Shown: piece by piece, positions 32,959 to 39,014 of the stretch | Layout: every line of letters starts with the position of its first letter | Position numbering within the stretch: position 1 is the first letter of the stretch | Translations under genes and position numbers: made by a program | DNA from: Candidatus Goldiibacteriota bacterium | GTDB taxonomy: Bacteria > Oederibacteriota > JAAXVQ01 | Direction: 5' to 3' | DNA: 39,014 bases | Assembly (NCBI GenBank): GCA_020052235.1 | Contig: JAGVPM010000093.1 | Location: forward strand, 1 to 39,014 | Notes under the pieces: model-generated | The model's input: the letters and a program-made list of their open reading frames with translations, nothing else | Database searches by the model: none | What the model was told of the DNA's origin: nothing

Positions 32959-33104
32959 CCAAAGGTTAGTATTGTGAACGTTCAATGACCGTGGGGAATA
33001 GGCGTGACGGTTCCTACAGGCAGCGTGGCGGAAATGGCCGGTGAATTTACTGGCGTTTATTGGAGGGGATTTAAACAGAAGTGGGTGGCGGAACAAAGTG
33101 AGGT

Positions 33105-33121
33105 CGTGACATTTTGTCACG
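33105..33121. promoter_or_regulatory. Inverted repeat upstream of the truncated WYL copy
   Basis: CGTGACA (33105-33111) and TGTCACG (33115-33121), a 7-bp perfect dyad around TTT, followed by another GGGCAC-GGT-GCCC-like dyad. A regulator-binding site or relic hairpin is possible. The gap from 32959 to 33166 otherwise contains no supported gene. Confidence 0.4.
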
Positions 33122-33166
33122 GGTTGAAATTTGAAACATCGGGCACGGTGCCCGCGTGGAAATTTT

Positions 33167-33379
33167 CGCTGGGTGGCGGATATAGTGTGGCATCCGCAGC
33201 AGAAGGGTAGTTTTGTGAACGGGAACTATGTGCTGGAAGTGCCGTACTCAGACACACGCGAGCTGGTGATGGATATTCTCAAGCACGGGCCGCATGTGGA
33301 GGTGCTGGCGCCGGAGAAGCTCAGGCAAGAAGTGGTTGAGCTGATGGAGCTGGCACTGAAGCGGCAAAGGCAAAAATGA
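33167..33379 (+). pseudogene. Truncated WYL-regulator 3' fragment
   Basis: An open frame encodes about 70 residues (RWVADIVWHPQQKGSFVNG, then NYVLEVPYSDTRELVMDILK and HGPHVEVLAPEKLRQEVVEL, ending QRQK) that parallel the C-terminus of the WYL regulator at 31021. There is no matching upstream part, so only the WCX-type tail of a paralogue remains. It is unlikely to be functional. A start at 33131 would join it to unrelated sequence. Confidence 0.8.
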
Positions 33380-33418
33380 TTTTTACTAGGCTCGTGGTTT
33401 GAGCCTGCGGGTGTGGTA
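33167..33418 (+). repeat. Long direct repeat, copy 2
   Basis: Partner of 31780-32031; it includes the truncated WYL tail and the same downstream hairpin (AGGCTC-GTGG-TTTGAGCCT). Together the copies bracket the KilA-N gene. Confidence 0.85.
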
Positions 33419-33483
33419 GATAGAGAACAGAAAATTGGAAGGTGCATTAGAATAAAAACACAATAAATTACAGGAGGAACAAA

Positions 33484-33789
33484 ATGGAAAAAGAAACTAA
33501 AGATTCCATTATTGAGTTTATCAGCAGAGTTATTGAAGATTTTAAATCAGGGGATATTTTTGACAGCCACTTGATTATTCAACAAATGCTGAAAACAAAC
33601 TCCAACCTTTTTTATGATTTTGTCAGGACAACCGGAAGCGCTGATACAAAAAACGCACATGGTCAATTAGCAAAAATAATCGGAAAGGTACCCGGCGTCA
33701 CAAAGCTTTTTCCGGAGAATGACAAACAATCCTGGTCTGAAAATATACACGGCAATGTAAGCACGTGCACAGCGTGGGTGAAGAGGTGA
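33484..33789 (+). CDS. Unknown 101-residue protein at the head of the cas operon
   Basis: This small acidic protein has helical N-terminal segments (DSIIEFISRVIEDFKSGDIF, SHLIIQQMLKTNSNLFYDF) and a C-terminal stretch QSWSENIHGNVSTCTAWVKR. The His in FDSH and the SENIHGN...C..W pattern look like conserved landmarks of a small orphan family, but I cannot name it. A strong AGGAGG precedes the ATG. The stop overlaps the likely cas3 start by GTGA, so the two are co-translated. It is not a known Cas protein by any motif I can see; an accessory or regulatory role for the CRISPR system is inference from position. Confidence 0.75.
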   Translation: MEKETKDSIIEFISRVIEDFKSGDIFDSHLIIQQMLKTNSNLFYDFVRTTGSADTKNAHGQLAKIIGKVPGVTKLFPENDKQSWSENIHGNVSTCTAWVKR

Positions 33790-35963
33790 CTAAGTATTTC
33801 GCACATTCAGAAAATGACGAGAGCAAAAAACATTTATTGTCTGACCACTTATTTGAAACAGCAAGGCTTATGGAACTCTTTGCGCATAAAGAAAACTATA
33901 AATCAATATTCAGACTAACAGGATTACTACATGATTTGGGTAAATACCAACCAGCCTTTCAGAATTATCTGGAAAATGGAGGGCGGCGAGGAAGTGTGCC
34001 CCATGCTTCATGGGGAGCTGGGTATACGCGAATCTTAAAATTACTTGAAGCATCTTTAACCATTGACGGGCATCATAAAGGTATTCCGAATAGGAGCCAT
34101 TGGAAGGAAGATACAGATTGTTTTACGCTCAATGAAGTTGATGGGTTTGAAGAAGTTATAAGTACTTTAAAAGAAGATATCAAACTTGATGAAAGCAAAA
34201 TCAGGGACTTAAGTAAATTCAAAGCCGGAAATTTATTGGAAACAGATGTCTTCGTTAGATATCTATTTAGCGCCTTAACAGACGCGGACTGGCTGGATAC
34301 AGAAGCGCATTTTCACATAGAGAAAACCAAAGCAAGACCTACGCTTGAATTACCTGTAGATATTATGATCGAAAAACTGGAACAGGATTTGAACAGAAAA
34401 TCTATAGAGGGTGAAATTAATAATCTGAGAAATTGGGCACGTGAAAGAGTGCTTGAAAAAGCTGGCCATCCGGTAGGATTTTACTCGCTGGCATTGCCAA
34501 CTGGAATGGGCAAGACGTTAACCTCCTTGGCTTGGGCATTGCGTCATGCCAAAAGCAATTTACTACAAAGAATTGTCATTGTACTGCCTTATATCAATAT
34601 CATTGATCAGACTGCGCAAATACTAAAAAATCTATTTGGTGAAGAATGGGTGCTGGAGCATCATTCCAGCTATAATGAGGACTCTGAAAAAGAAATATCA
34701 GAAGCGGGCGATTATGCCTCGCTGGAAGAAAAGAAAAAACTAGCGTGTGAGAATTGGGATTATCCGATTATAATCACCACAACCGTCCAGTTTTTTGAAT
34801 CCATGTTCAGCAATCGATCATCCAAATGCCGGAAAATACACAATCTTGCCAAGTCTGTGGTTATCTTTGATGAGGTGCAGACTCTGCCCAAAGAAGTCCT
34901 TTTACCAACACTGGATATGCTCAAAGGCATGCAAAAAATAATGGATATATCTTTTCTTTTTTGCACTGCCACCCAGCCGGCATTTGAAAAGCGCAAAGGC
35001 TTTGACGGAATAGAGGCGATCACGCCGCTTATTGATAATCCGAAGCGATTATATGAATTAACTAGACGGGTGGAATACAAGCTGTTAAACGAGCTTAATT
35101 CAGTCCAGATAGAGGATTTGAAAAACGAGGTATTAAAGAACAATACTTCTGTACTGGTTATATTTAATACCAAAAAAGCCGCGTTGGAGTTTTACGAAAC
35201 AATGAGAGCGTGCGGTGTCTGGGAATTAAAATATCACCTCTCAACGTTAATGTGCCCGCAGCATAGAAAAACAGTTATTAGCAGTGTCAGGGATAATCTT
35301 CTGAACAACAAAAAAATATTGGTGGTTTCAACCCAGCTAATCGAGGCCGGAGTTGATTTTGATTTCTCAGTTGTTTATCGCGCCATGGCTCCGCTGGAAG
35401 CGGTTATCCAATCAGCCGGGAGGTGCAATCGTGAGGGCAAACTTGGAGAACTGGGCGGAAAAGTGACGCTTTTTAATTTGGAGGGCAGCGGCATGCCGGA
35501 TAAAACTTACAGTGCTTGTGCAGGGCATGCAGAAGAACTTATTAAAGATAACCTGGCCAGACTGCACGATCATGATTTCTATAATGAATACTACACCCAG
35601 ATAATAAATTTGTATGTTGATGCTGATAAATATAATATTCAATCGGCGCGTGATAATTTGAATTTTAAAACTGTAAACGATAGTTACAGAATCATTCGCA
35701 ATGCCACGGAAAGCCTTTTTATTTATAACTACAGCGCAGAGAGCAAGGCGCTTTTACATTCAATAGAACATAAAGAATATTTATCAAAAGATGATTACCG
35801 GAAAATGCAATCGTATATTGTTCAGGTTTATAAACCGTTTATCAATCAAAATCAGGAAGCGTGCGTAAGAACCAAAAATGGAATACTGGTCTGGTATGGT
35901 AGCTATGATAAAGCAACCGGGATTTCATCTGCACCCATGGAGGCAGATAATCTGATTATTTAA
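33786..35963 (+). CDS. cas3: Cas3 HD-nuclease/helicase (type I-C)
   Basis: This protein of about 725 residues nicks and degrades the DNA target recruited by Cascade. The N-terminal HD domain has SDHLFETARLME (His 21) and LTGLLHDLGKYQPAFQNYL (His-Asp 49-50). The superfamily 2 helicase has Walker A LPTGMGKT (about 237-244), DEVQ in VVIFDEVQTLP (about 361-364), TATQPAF, STQLIEAGVDFDF and QSAGRCNREG. The likely start is the GTG at 33786, overlapping the upstream stop by GTGA; another GTG at 33765 is possible. It is the first recognised cas gene, followed by cas5c, as in I-C loci. Confidence 0.95.
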   Translation: MTKYFAHSENDESKKHLLSDHLFETARLMELFAHKENYKSIFRLTGLLHDLGKYQPAFQNYLENGGRRGSVPHASWGAGYTRILKLLEASLTIDGHHKGIPNRSHWKEDTDCFTLNEVDGFEEVISTLKEDIKLDESKIRDLSKFKAGNLLETDVFVRYLFSALTDADWLDTEAHFHIEKTKARPTLELPVDIMIEKLEQDLNRKSIEGEINNLRNWARERVLEKAGHPVGFYSLALPTGMGKTLTSLAWALRHAKSNLLQRIVIVLPYINIIDQTAQILKNLFGEEWVLEHHSSYNEDSEKEISEAGDYASLEEKKKLACENWDYPIIITTTVQFFESMFSNRSSKCRKIHNLAKSVVIFDEVQTLPKEVLLPTLDMLKGMQKIMDISFLFCTATQPAFEKRKGFDGIEAITPLIDNPKRLYELTRRVEYKLLNELNSVQIEDLKNEVLKNNTSVLVIFNTKKAALEFYETMRACGVWELKYHLSTLMCPQHRKTVISSVRDNLLNNKKILVVSTQLIEAGVDFDFSVVYRAMAPLEAVIQSAGRCNREGKLGELGGKVTLFNLEGSGMPDKTYSACAGHAEELIKDNLARLHDHDFYNEYYTQIINLYVDADKYNIQSARDNLNFKTVNDSYRIIRNATESLFIYNYSAESKALLHSIEHKEYLSKDDYRKMQSYIVQVYKPFINQNQEACVRTKNGILVWYGSYDKATGISSAPMEADNLII

Positions 35964-35976
35964 ATAGGAGGTGACA

Positions 35977-36720
35977 ATGCTTGATGAACGAATTGTGAAA
36001 GTGAAAGTAACGGGCCTATTTGCGTGCTTTACAAGACCAGATTTAAAAGTTGAACGTATGACCTATCCCTGCATGACGCCGTCGGCTGCCAGAGGAATTC
36101 TTGATTCCATATTATGGAAGCCGGAGTTTCAGTGGTACGTGCGGCGGATATTGGTACTTAATCCAATAAGATTTGCCAATATCAAACGTAATGAAATTAA
36201 TTCAAAACAGGGGAAAGTGCCAATCATTATTGAAGAGCATCGAGCACAGCGGAATAGCGTTGTTCTTCGGGATGTAGCCTACATTATTGAAGCGTCCATT
36301 TATCAAAAAGAAAAAAGTGAAAGAAACAATCCCGGCAAGTATGTCGGCAGAAAAGGCATAGATGGTGATAATGACGGCATGTTTGTAAGAAGGGTAAAAA
36401 GAGGCCAGTGCTGGCGCAGGCCATATCTGGGCACCCGTGAGTTTGCAGCCGAATTTATGGAGCCGGATGGAACAGAGCAACCGATTGCAGAAACTATTCC
36501 AATCGGCAGTATGCTTTTTGATATTTATTACGATGAAAAAGGAAAGCCGGAACCCGTCTTTTTCTACGATGTGGCTGTTCGCGATGGTGTGTTGGATTGC
36601 AAAGTGCCAGAAAATGACAAGATGATGCAATCCAGTCATATCAGACCACCCGAAGATAGCGAAGTATCTGCTTTTATTTATGATTTTAATATGAAGGAAG
36701 CAGCGGAGGTGGCGGGATGA
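35977..36720 (+). CDS. cas5c: Cas5c (Cas5d), CRISPR RNA-processing Cascade subunit
   Basis: This 247-residue RAMP protein of type I-C takes the place of Cas6, cutting pre-crRNA and capping the 5' handle. Features are the start KVKVTGLFACFTRPDLKVER, PCMTPSAARGILDSILWKP and a C-terminal DGVLDCKVPEN. The order between cas3 and cas8c is the standard one. AGGAGGTG at 35966-35973 leads to the ATG at 35977; an in-frame GTG at 35971 lies within the SD. The stop overlaps the cas8c start by ATGA. Confidence 0.93.
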   Translation: MLDERIVKVKVTGLFACFTRPDLKVERMTYPCMTPSAARGILDSILWKPEFQWYVRRILVLNPIRFANIKRNEINSKQGKVPIIIEEHRAQRNSVVLRDVAYIIEASIYQKEKSERNNPGKYVGRKGIDGDNDGMFVRRVKRGQCWRRPYLGTREFAAEFMEPDGTEQPIAETIPIGSMLFDIYYDEKGKPEPVFFYDVAVRDGVLDCKVPENDKMMQSSHIRPPEDSEVSAFIYDFNMKEAAEVAG

Positions 36721-38501
36721 TAAAGGAACTGAGCGAGTTAGGAAAAAAACTTGGATCAGATAATACAGAAGACGAATGGATACACAATGCATTAAAGGAT
36801 GAACCACTATCAATAGAACTGATAATCAAACAGGACGGCAGTTATGAGGCTTTCAAAGTTATTGAGACTAAATTGACAAAAGCTGAAGCCATAACAGCTA
36901 AAAAAGGCAAAGCCAGGCTTCTTCTGGACAAAGCAGAAGAAGTTCTTGGATATGGCGGTGATAAATCCAAGAAGAAGCATCAATTGTTTTTAGAAAAGCT
37001 GGATGAATATAAGGATATCAATAAAATCGAGCCGGTTCTGGAATTTTACTATAAAAATAAAGCCGATGGGATAAAGAAGGCATTAAAGGATTTCGAAAAA
37101 GCCATTCCCAATGAAAAAGAAAGAAAGGGGAATATAGGATTTAGAATATCTTCGCAGGGAGACCGTGTTCATGAAAAATCACCAGTACTACGAAGCATTA
37201 TAAAAAAATATGAAGAAAGTCAGAAAGAGCAAAAAAGCGAATCAGAAACAAAATGCTCAATTTGCGGAAGTGCCGAGCACTTGGTGGCAGACTTGCCGCA
37301 CGGGATGATTAAAAGAGTGCCGGACGGTCAAACCAGCGGATGTGCTTTGGTCTCGTATAATGTAGATGCTTTTGAGTCGTATCAATTAAAAGGGAATTAT
37401 AATTCGTCAGTCTGTACCAATTGTGCCAAAACCTATGTTGAAGGTCTGAATTGGTTATTGTCGAACGGTAATGAAATTATGGTTACCGACAATAAAGGCA
37501 AAGAAAAACCGCAGTTCCGCTATACCAATCGAAAAAACTTCGGATCAGATACAGCGATTGTGTTCTGGACAAAAAACAATAAGGAAGTAAATGACATCCG
37601 CTTATTGGAAGAACCGGATGCGGGTGAAGTTGCCAGGCTGATTGATTCCATTCAAACTGGAGCTGAAAATAAGCATCGTCATTTGGATGAAGACCAGTTT
37701 TATTCCTGCACCCTCTCTGGCGCAGCCGCACGCATTGCAGTGCGTGACTGGCTGGAGACAAGCCTTGGAGATTTTAAAAAATCAATCGCCAAGTGGTTTT
37801 TGGATATCGGTATTGACGAATATGATTGGGATCAGAAAAAAATGACCAGACAGTATACCCGACTTTATGATCTGGCAAGAAGCTGCCAAAGAGCAAATAG
37901 CGATGGGTCGCATGACAAGAAGGACCCGGCTCTGGCACGAGCCGCAACCAGTCTTTGGAATGCAGCTATCAAAAATACCCTACCGCCAATCTGGATGCTT
38001 ACCAAAGTGCTGCAACGATCGCGTTTGGATAAATGGGGAATAACAGCCGATAAAGCTGCCGTAATAAAATTAATACTAAATCGCCATCATAGAGGAGGTG
38101 GGTTTGTGATCAAAGAATCATTGCAGGAAGGGCAAAGGCCAATTGCGTATGTATGCGGGCAGTTATTTGCCAAGATGGAAAGTGTTCAGTATGCGGCACT
38201 GGGTGACAAGAATGCAGGTATCAGAGAACGCTATTTTACTTATGCCATGACAACACCGGCTTCAGCATTTGGAAGATTGTTTAGCCTTAATTCAAAACAT
38301 TTTACCAAACTCAAAAATGAAAAACCCGGACTGGCTGTAAACATGGATAAAGAAATGCAGGAATTGTGCAAAGAAATTGATATAAACAATTTCCCAACCA
38401 TATTTACCCTGGAAGAACAGGGCCAGTTTGCTATTGGCTATTACCATCAGAAACAAGCACAGTTCAACAAATCCAACAAACAAAACCAGGAGGAAAATTA
38501 A
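36717..38501 (+). CDS. cas8c: Cas8c (Csd1), large Cascade subunit of type I-C
   Basis: This 594-residue protein recognises the PAM and unwinds the target in type I-C Cascade. A zinc-finger-like arrangement is visible with CSIC (about 180-183) and CTNC (about 233-236), flanked by VSYNVDAFESYQLKGNYNSS. The C-terminal third contains NRHHRGGGFVIKESL and AYVCGQLFAKMESVQYAALG, parts of the region that doubles as Cas11c. ATGA overlap with cas5c and a one-base gap to cas7c mark tight coupling. The length is normal for the family. Confidence 0.95.
   Translation: MIKELSELGKKLGSDNTEDEWIHNALKDEPLSIELIIKQDGSYEAFKVIETKLTKAEAITAKKGKARLLLDKAEEVLGYGGDKSKKKHQLFLEKLDEYKDINKIEPVLEFYYKNKADGIKKALKDFEKAIPNEKERKGNIGFRISSQGDRVHEKSPVLRSIIKKYEESQKEQKSESETKCSICGSAEHLVADLPHGMIKRVPDGQTSGCALVSYNVDAFESYQLKGNYNSSVCTNCAKTYVEGLNWLLSNGNEIMVTDNKGKEKPQFRYTNRKNFGSDTAIVFWTKNNKEVNDIRLLEEPDAGEVARLIDSIQTGAENKHRHLDEDQFYSCTLSGAAARIAVRDWLETSLGDFKKSIAKWFLDIGIDEYDWDQKKMTRQYTRLYDLARSCQRANSDGSHDKKDPALARAATSLWNAAIKNTLPPIWMLTKVLQRSRLDKWGITADKAAVIKLILNRHHRGGGFVIKESLQEGQRPIAYVCGQLFAKMESVQYAALGDKNAGIRERYFTYAMTTPASAFGRLFSLNSKHFTKLKNEKPGLAVNMDKEMQELCKEIDINNFPTIFTLEEQGQFAIGYYHQKQAQFNKSNKQNQEEN
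38091..38100 (+). promoter_or_regulatory. Internal ribosome-binding site in cas8c
   Basis: AGAGGAGGTG is a near-perfect Shine-Dalgarno sequence inside cas8c, five bases before an in-frame GTG at 38106. It is the strongest such site in the gene that I noticed, and it is placed where type I-C systems start their small subunit. Confidence 0.72.
38106..38501 (+). CDS. cas11c: Cas11c small subunit from an internal start in cas8c
   Basis: In frame with cas8c, the GTG at 38106 behind the internal SD at 38091-38100 would give a 131-residue protein (MIKESLQEGQRPIAYVCGQL to the cas8c stop), mainly helical. Type I-C systems are known to make Cas11c by internal initiation within cas8c, a small subunit of this size that completes Cascade. 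Position, frame, length and SD all agree. Separate expression is inferred, not seen. Confidence 0.75.
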   Translation: MIKESLQEGQRPIAYVCGQLFAKMESVQYAALGDKNAGIRERYFTYAMTTPASAFGRLFSLNSKHFTKLKNEKPGLAVNMDKEMQELCKEIDINNFPTIFTLEEQGQFAIGYYHQKQAQFNKSNKQNQEEN

Positions 38502-38502
38502 A

Positions 38503-39014
38503 ATGAGCAATGCTATTAAAAACAGGTATGACTTTGTGTTTCTATTTGATGTAAAAGATGGCAATCCCAATGGCGATCCGGATCAGGTGAATCTGCCGCG
38601 AGCTGACGCGGAAGATCAGCATGGTTTGATTACAGATGTTTGCATTAAAAGAAAAGTAAGGAATTATGTCATGCTGGAAAAGCAGCTCAAAGCTCCAAAT
38701 GATATTTTTATTAGGCAGGATCAGGTATTGAACACCATAATAGACAAAGCTGAAGGTAATGACGCCAAGGAAAGACAAAATAAACTCTGTAAAGACTATT
38801 ATGACATAAGAACATTTGGCGCGGTATTGGCAACTGGGGACAAAGGAGCTGGAACAGTACGAGGACCAGTTCAGTTTACCTTTTCAAGATCCGAAGATCG
38901 GATTTTTCAGGCAGAGCATTCAATCACACGGTGCGCAGTCACCACCGAAGAAGATGCCAAAAAGCAGGAAAAAAGGGAACACGCTTCAACCTTTGGCCGG
39001 AAAGCCACGGTCCC
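38503..39014 (+). CDS. cas7c: Cas7c (Csd2), Cascade backbone subunit, partial at window edge
   Basis: The first 170 residues are present; the gene runs off the right end. The RAMP start NRYDFVFLFDVKDGNPNGDPD is diagnostic of Csd2-type Cas7, followed by GLITDVCIKRKVRNYV, DIRTFGAVLATGDKGAGTVRG and SITRCAVTTEEDA. Cas7c coats the crRNA in a helical filament. CCAGGAGG lies 9 bases before the ATG, one base after the cas8c stop. cas4, cas1, cas2 and the array would be expected beyond the window. Confidence 0.95.
   Translation, partial: MSNAIKNRYDFVFLFDVKDGNPNGDPDQVNLPRADAEDQHGLITDVCIKRKVRNYVMLEKQLKAPNDIFIRQDQVLNTIIDKAEGNDAKERQNKLCKDYYDIRTFGAVLATGDKGAGTVRGPVQFTFSRSEDRIFQAEHSITRCAVTTEEDAKKQEKREHASTFGRKATV

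Noticed and set aside
33004-33210. Open frame between the KilA-N gene and the truncated WYL tail
   Set aside because: Low-complexity translation with no SD and no recognisable family; the DNA looks like degraded repeat junction.
35977-39014. Missing Cas6 as a sign of a broken CRISPR system
   Set aside because: In type I-C, Cas5c processes the crRNA, so no cas6 is expected; the genes visible are intact up to the window edge.

Overview
The window reads as a chromosomal segment of a diderm bacterium, probably from an uncultivated lineage. The outer-membrane PorV/PorQ-type protein, the RND efflux pump and the sigma-54/sigma-28 flagellar-type regulators all point to two membranes and motility. 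PorV/PorQ proteins are common in the FCB group and in several candidate phyla, but the phylum cannot be fixed from this sequence. The backbone is near 50% GC. Two stretches, about 5.2-7.3 kb and 32-39 kb, are clearly richer in AT and carry defence or accessory genes. Several families of short palindromic repeats are scattered between backbone genes.

Layout. At 0.1-7.8 kb there is a PorV/PorQ-like protein and an RND pump (adaptor and permease). The PII-like PG0541-type gene that normally follows such pumps lies 2.2 kb further on, separated by an AT-rich AbiL/RloAB-type defence pair with its own promoter and a pair of matching operators. At 7.77-15.7 kb there is a complete PyrR-attenuated pyrimidine operon: promoter, PyrR-binding loop, terminator, then pyrR, pyrB, pyrC, pyrK, pyrD, a PAP2 phosphatase, a polysaccharide deacetylase, pyrF and pyrE. 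At 15.8-23.6 kb there are an MFS transporter, a TerC-family protein, a metallophosphoesterase that has lost its catalytic core, a small coiled-coil protein, an NfeD/slipin pair, an internally deleted CinA, a DUF1844 protein, an unknown protein and ThpR. A TPR-penicillin-binding protein fusion lies on the minus strand at 23.6-25.4 kb.

From 25.6 to 30.0 kb is a regulatory cluster: a soluble REC-histidine kinase, a FlgM-like anti-sigma factor behind a sigma-28-like promoter, an NtrC-type activator behind an excellent sigma-54 promoter, a FliA/WhiG sigma factor and a CheY-like receiver. This looks like the control node of a flagellar or similar regulon, although no structural flagellar genes are present. 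A methyltransferase and a tRNA-Met close the backbone part.

The right end, from about 31 kb, is accessory: a WYL regulator, a KilA-N protein flanked by a 252-bp diverged direct repeat of the WYL gene's 3' end, an unknown 101-residue protein, and a type I-C CRISPR-Cas operon (cas3, cas5c, cas8c with an internal cas11c start, and cas7c cut by the window edge). cas4, cas1, cas2 and the array are not in view. No transposase, rRNA or CRISPR array was seen.
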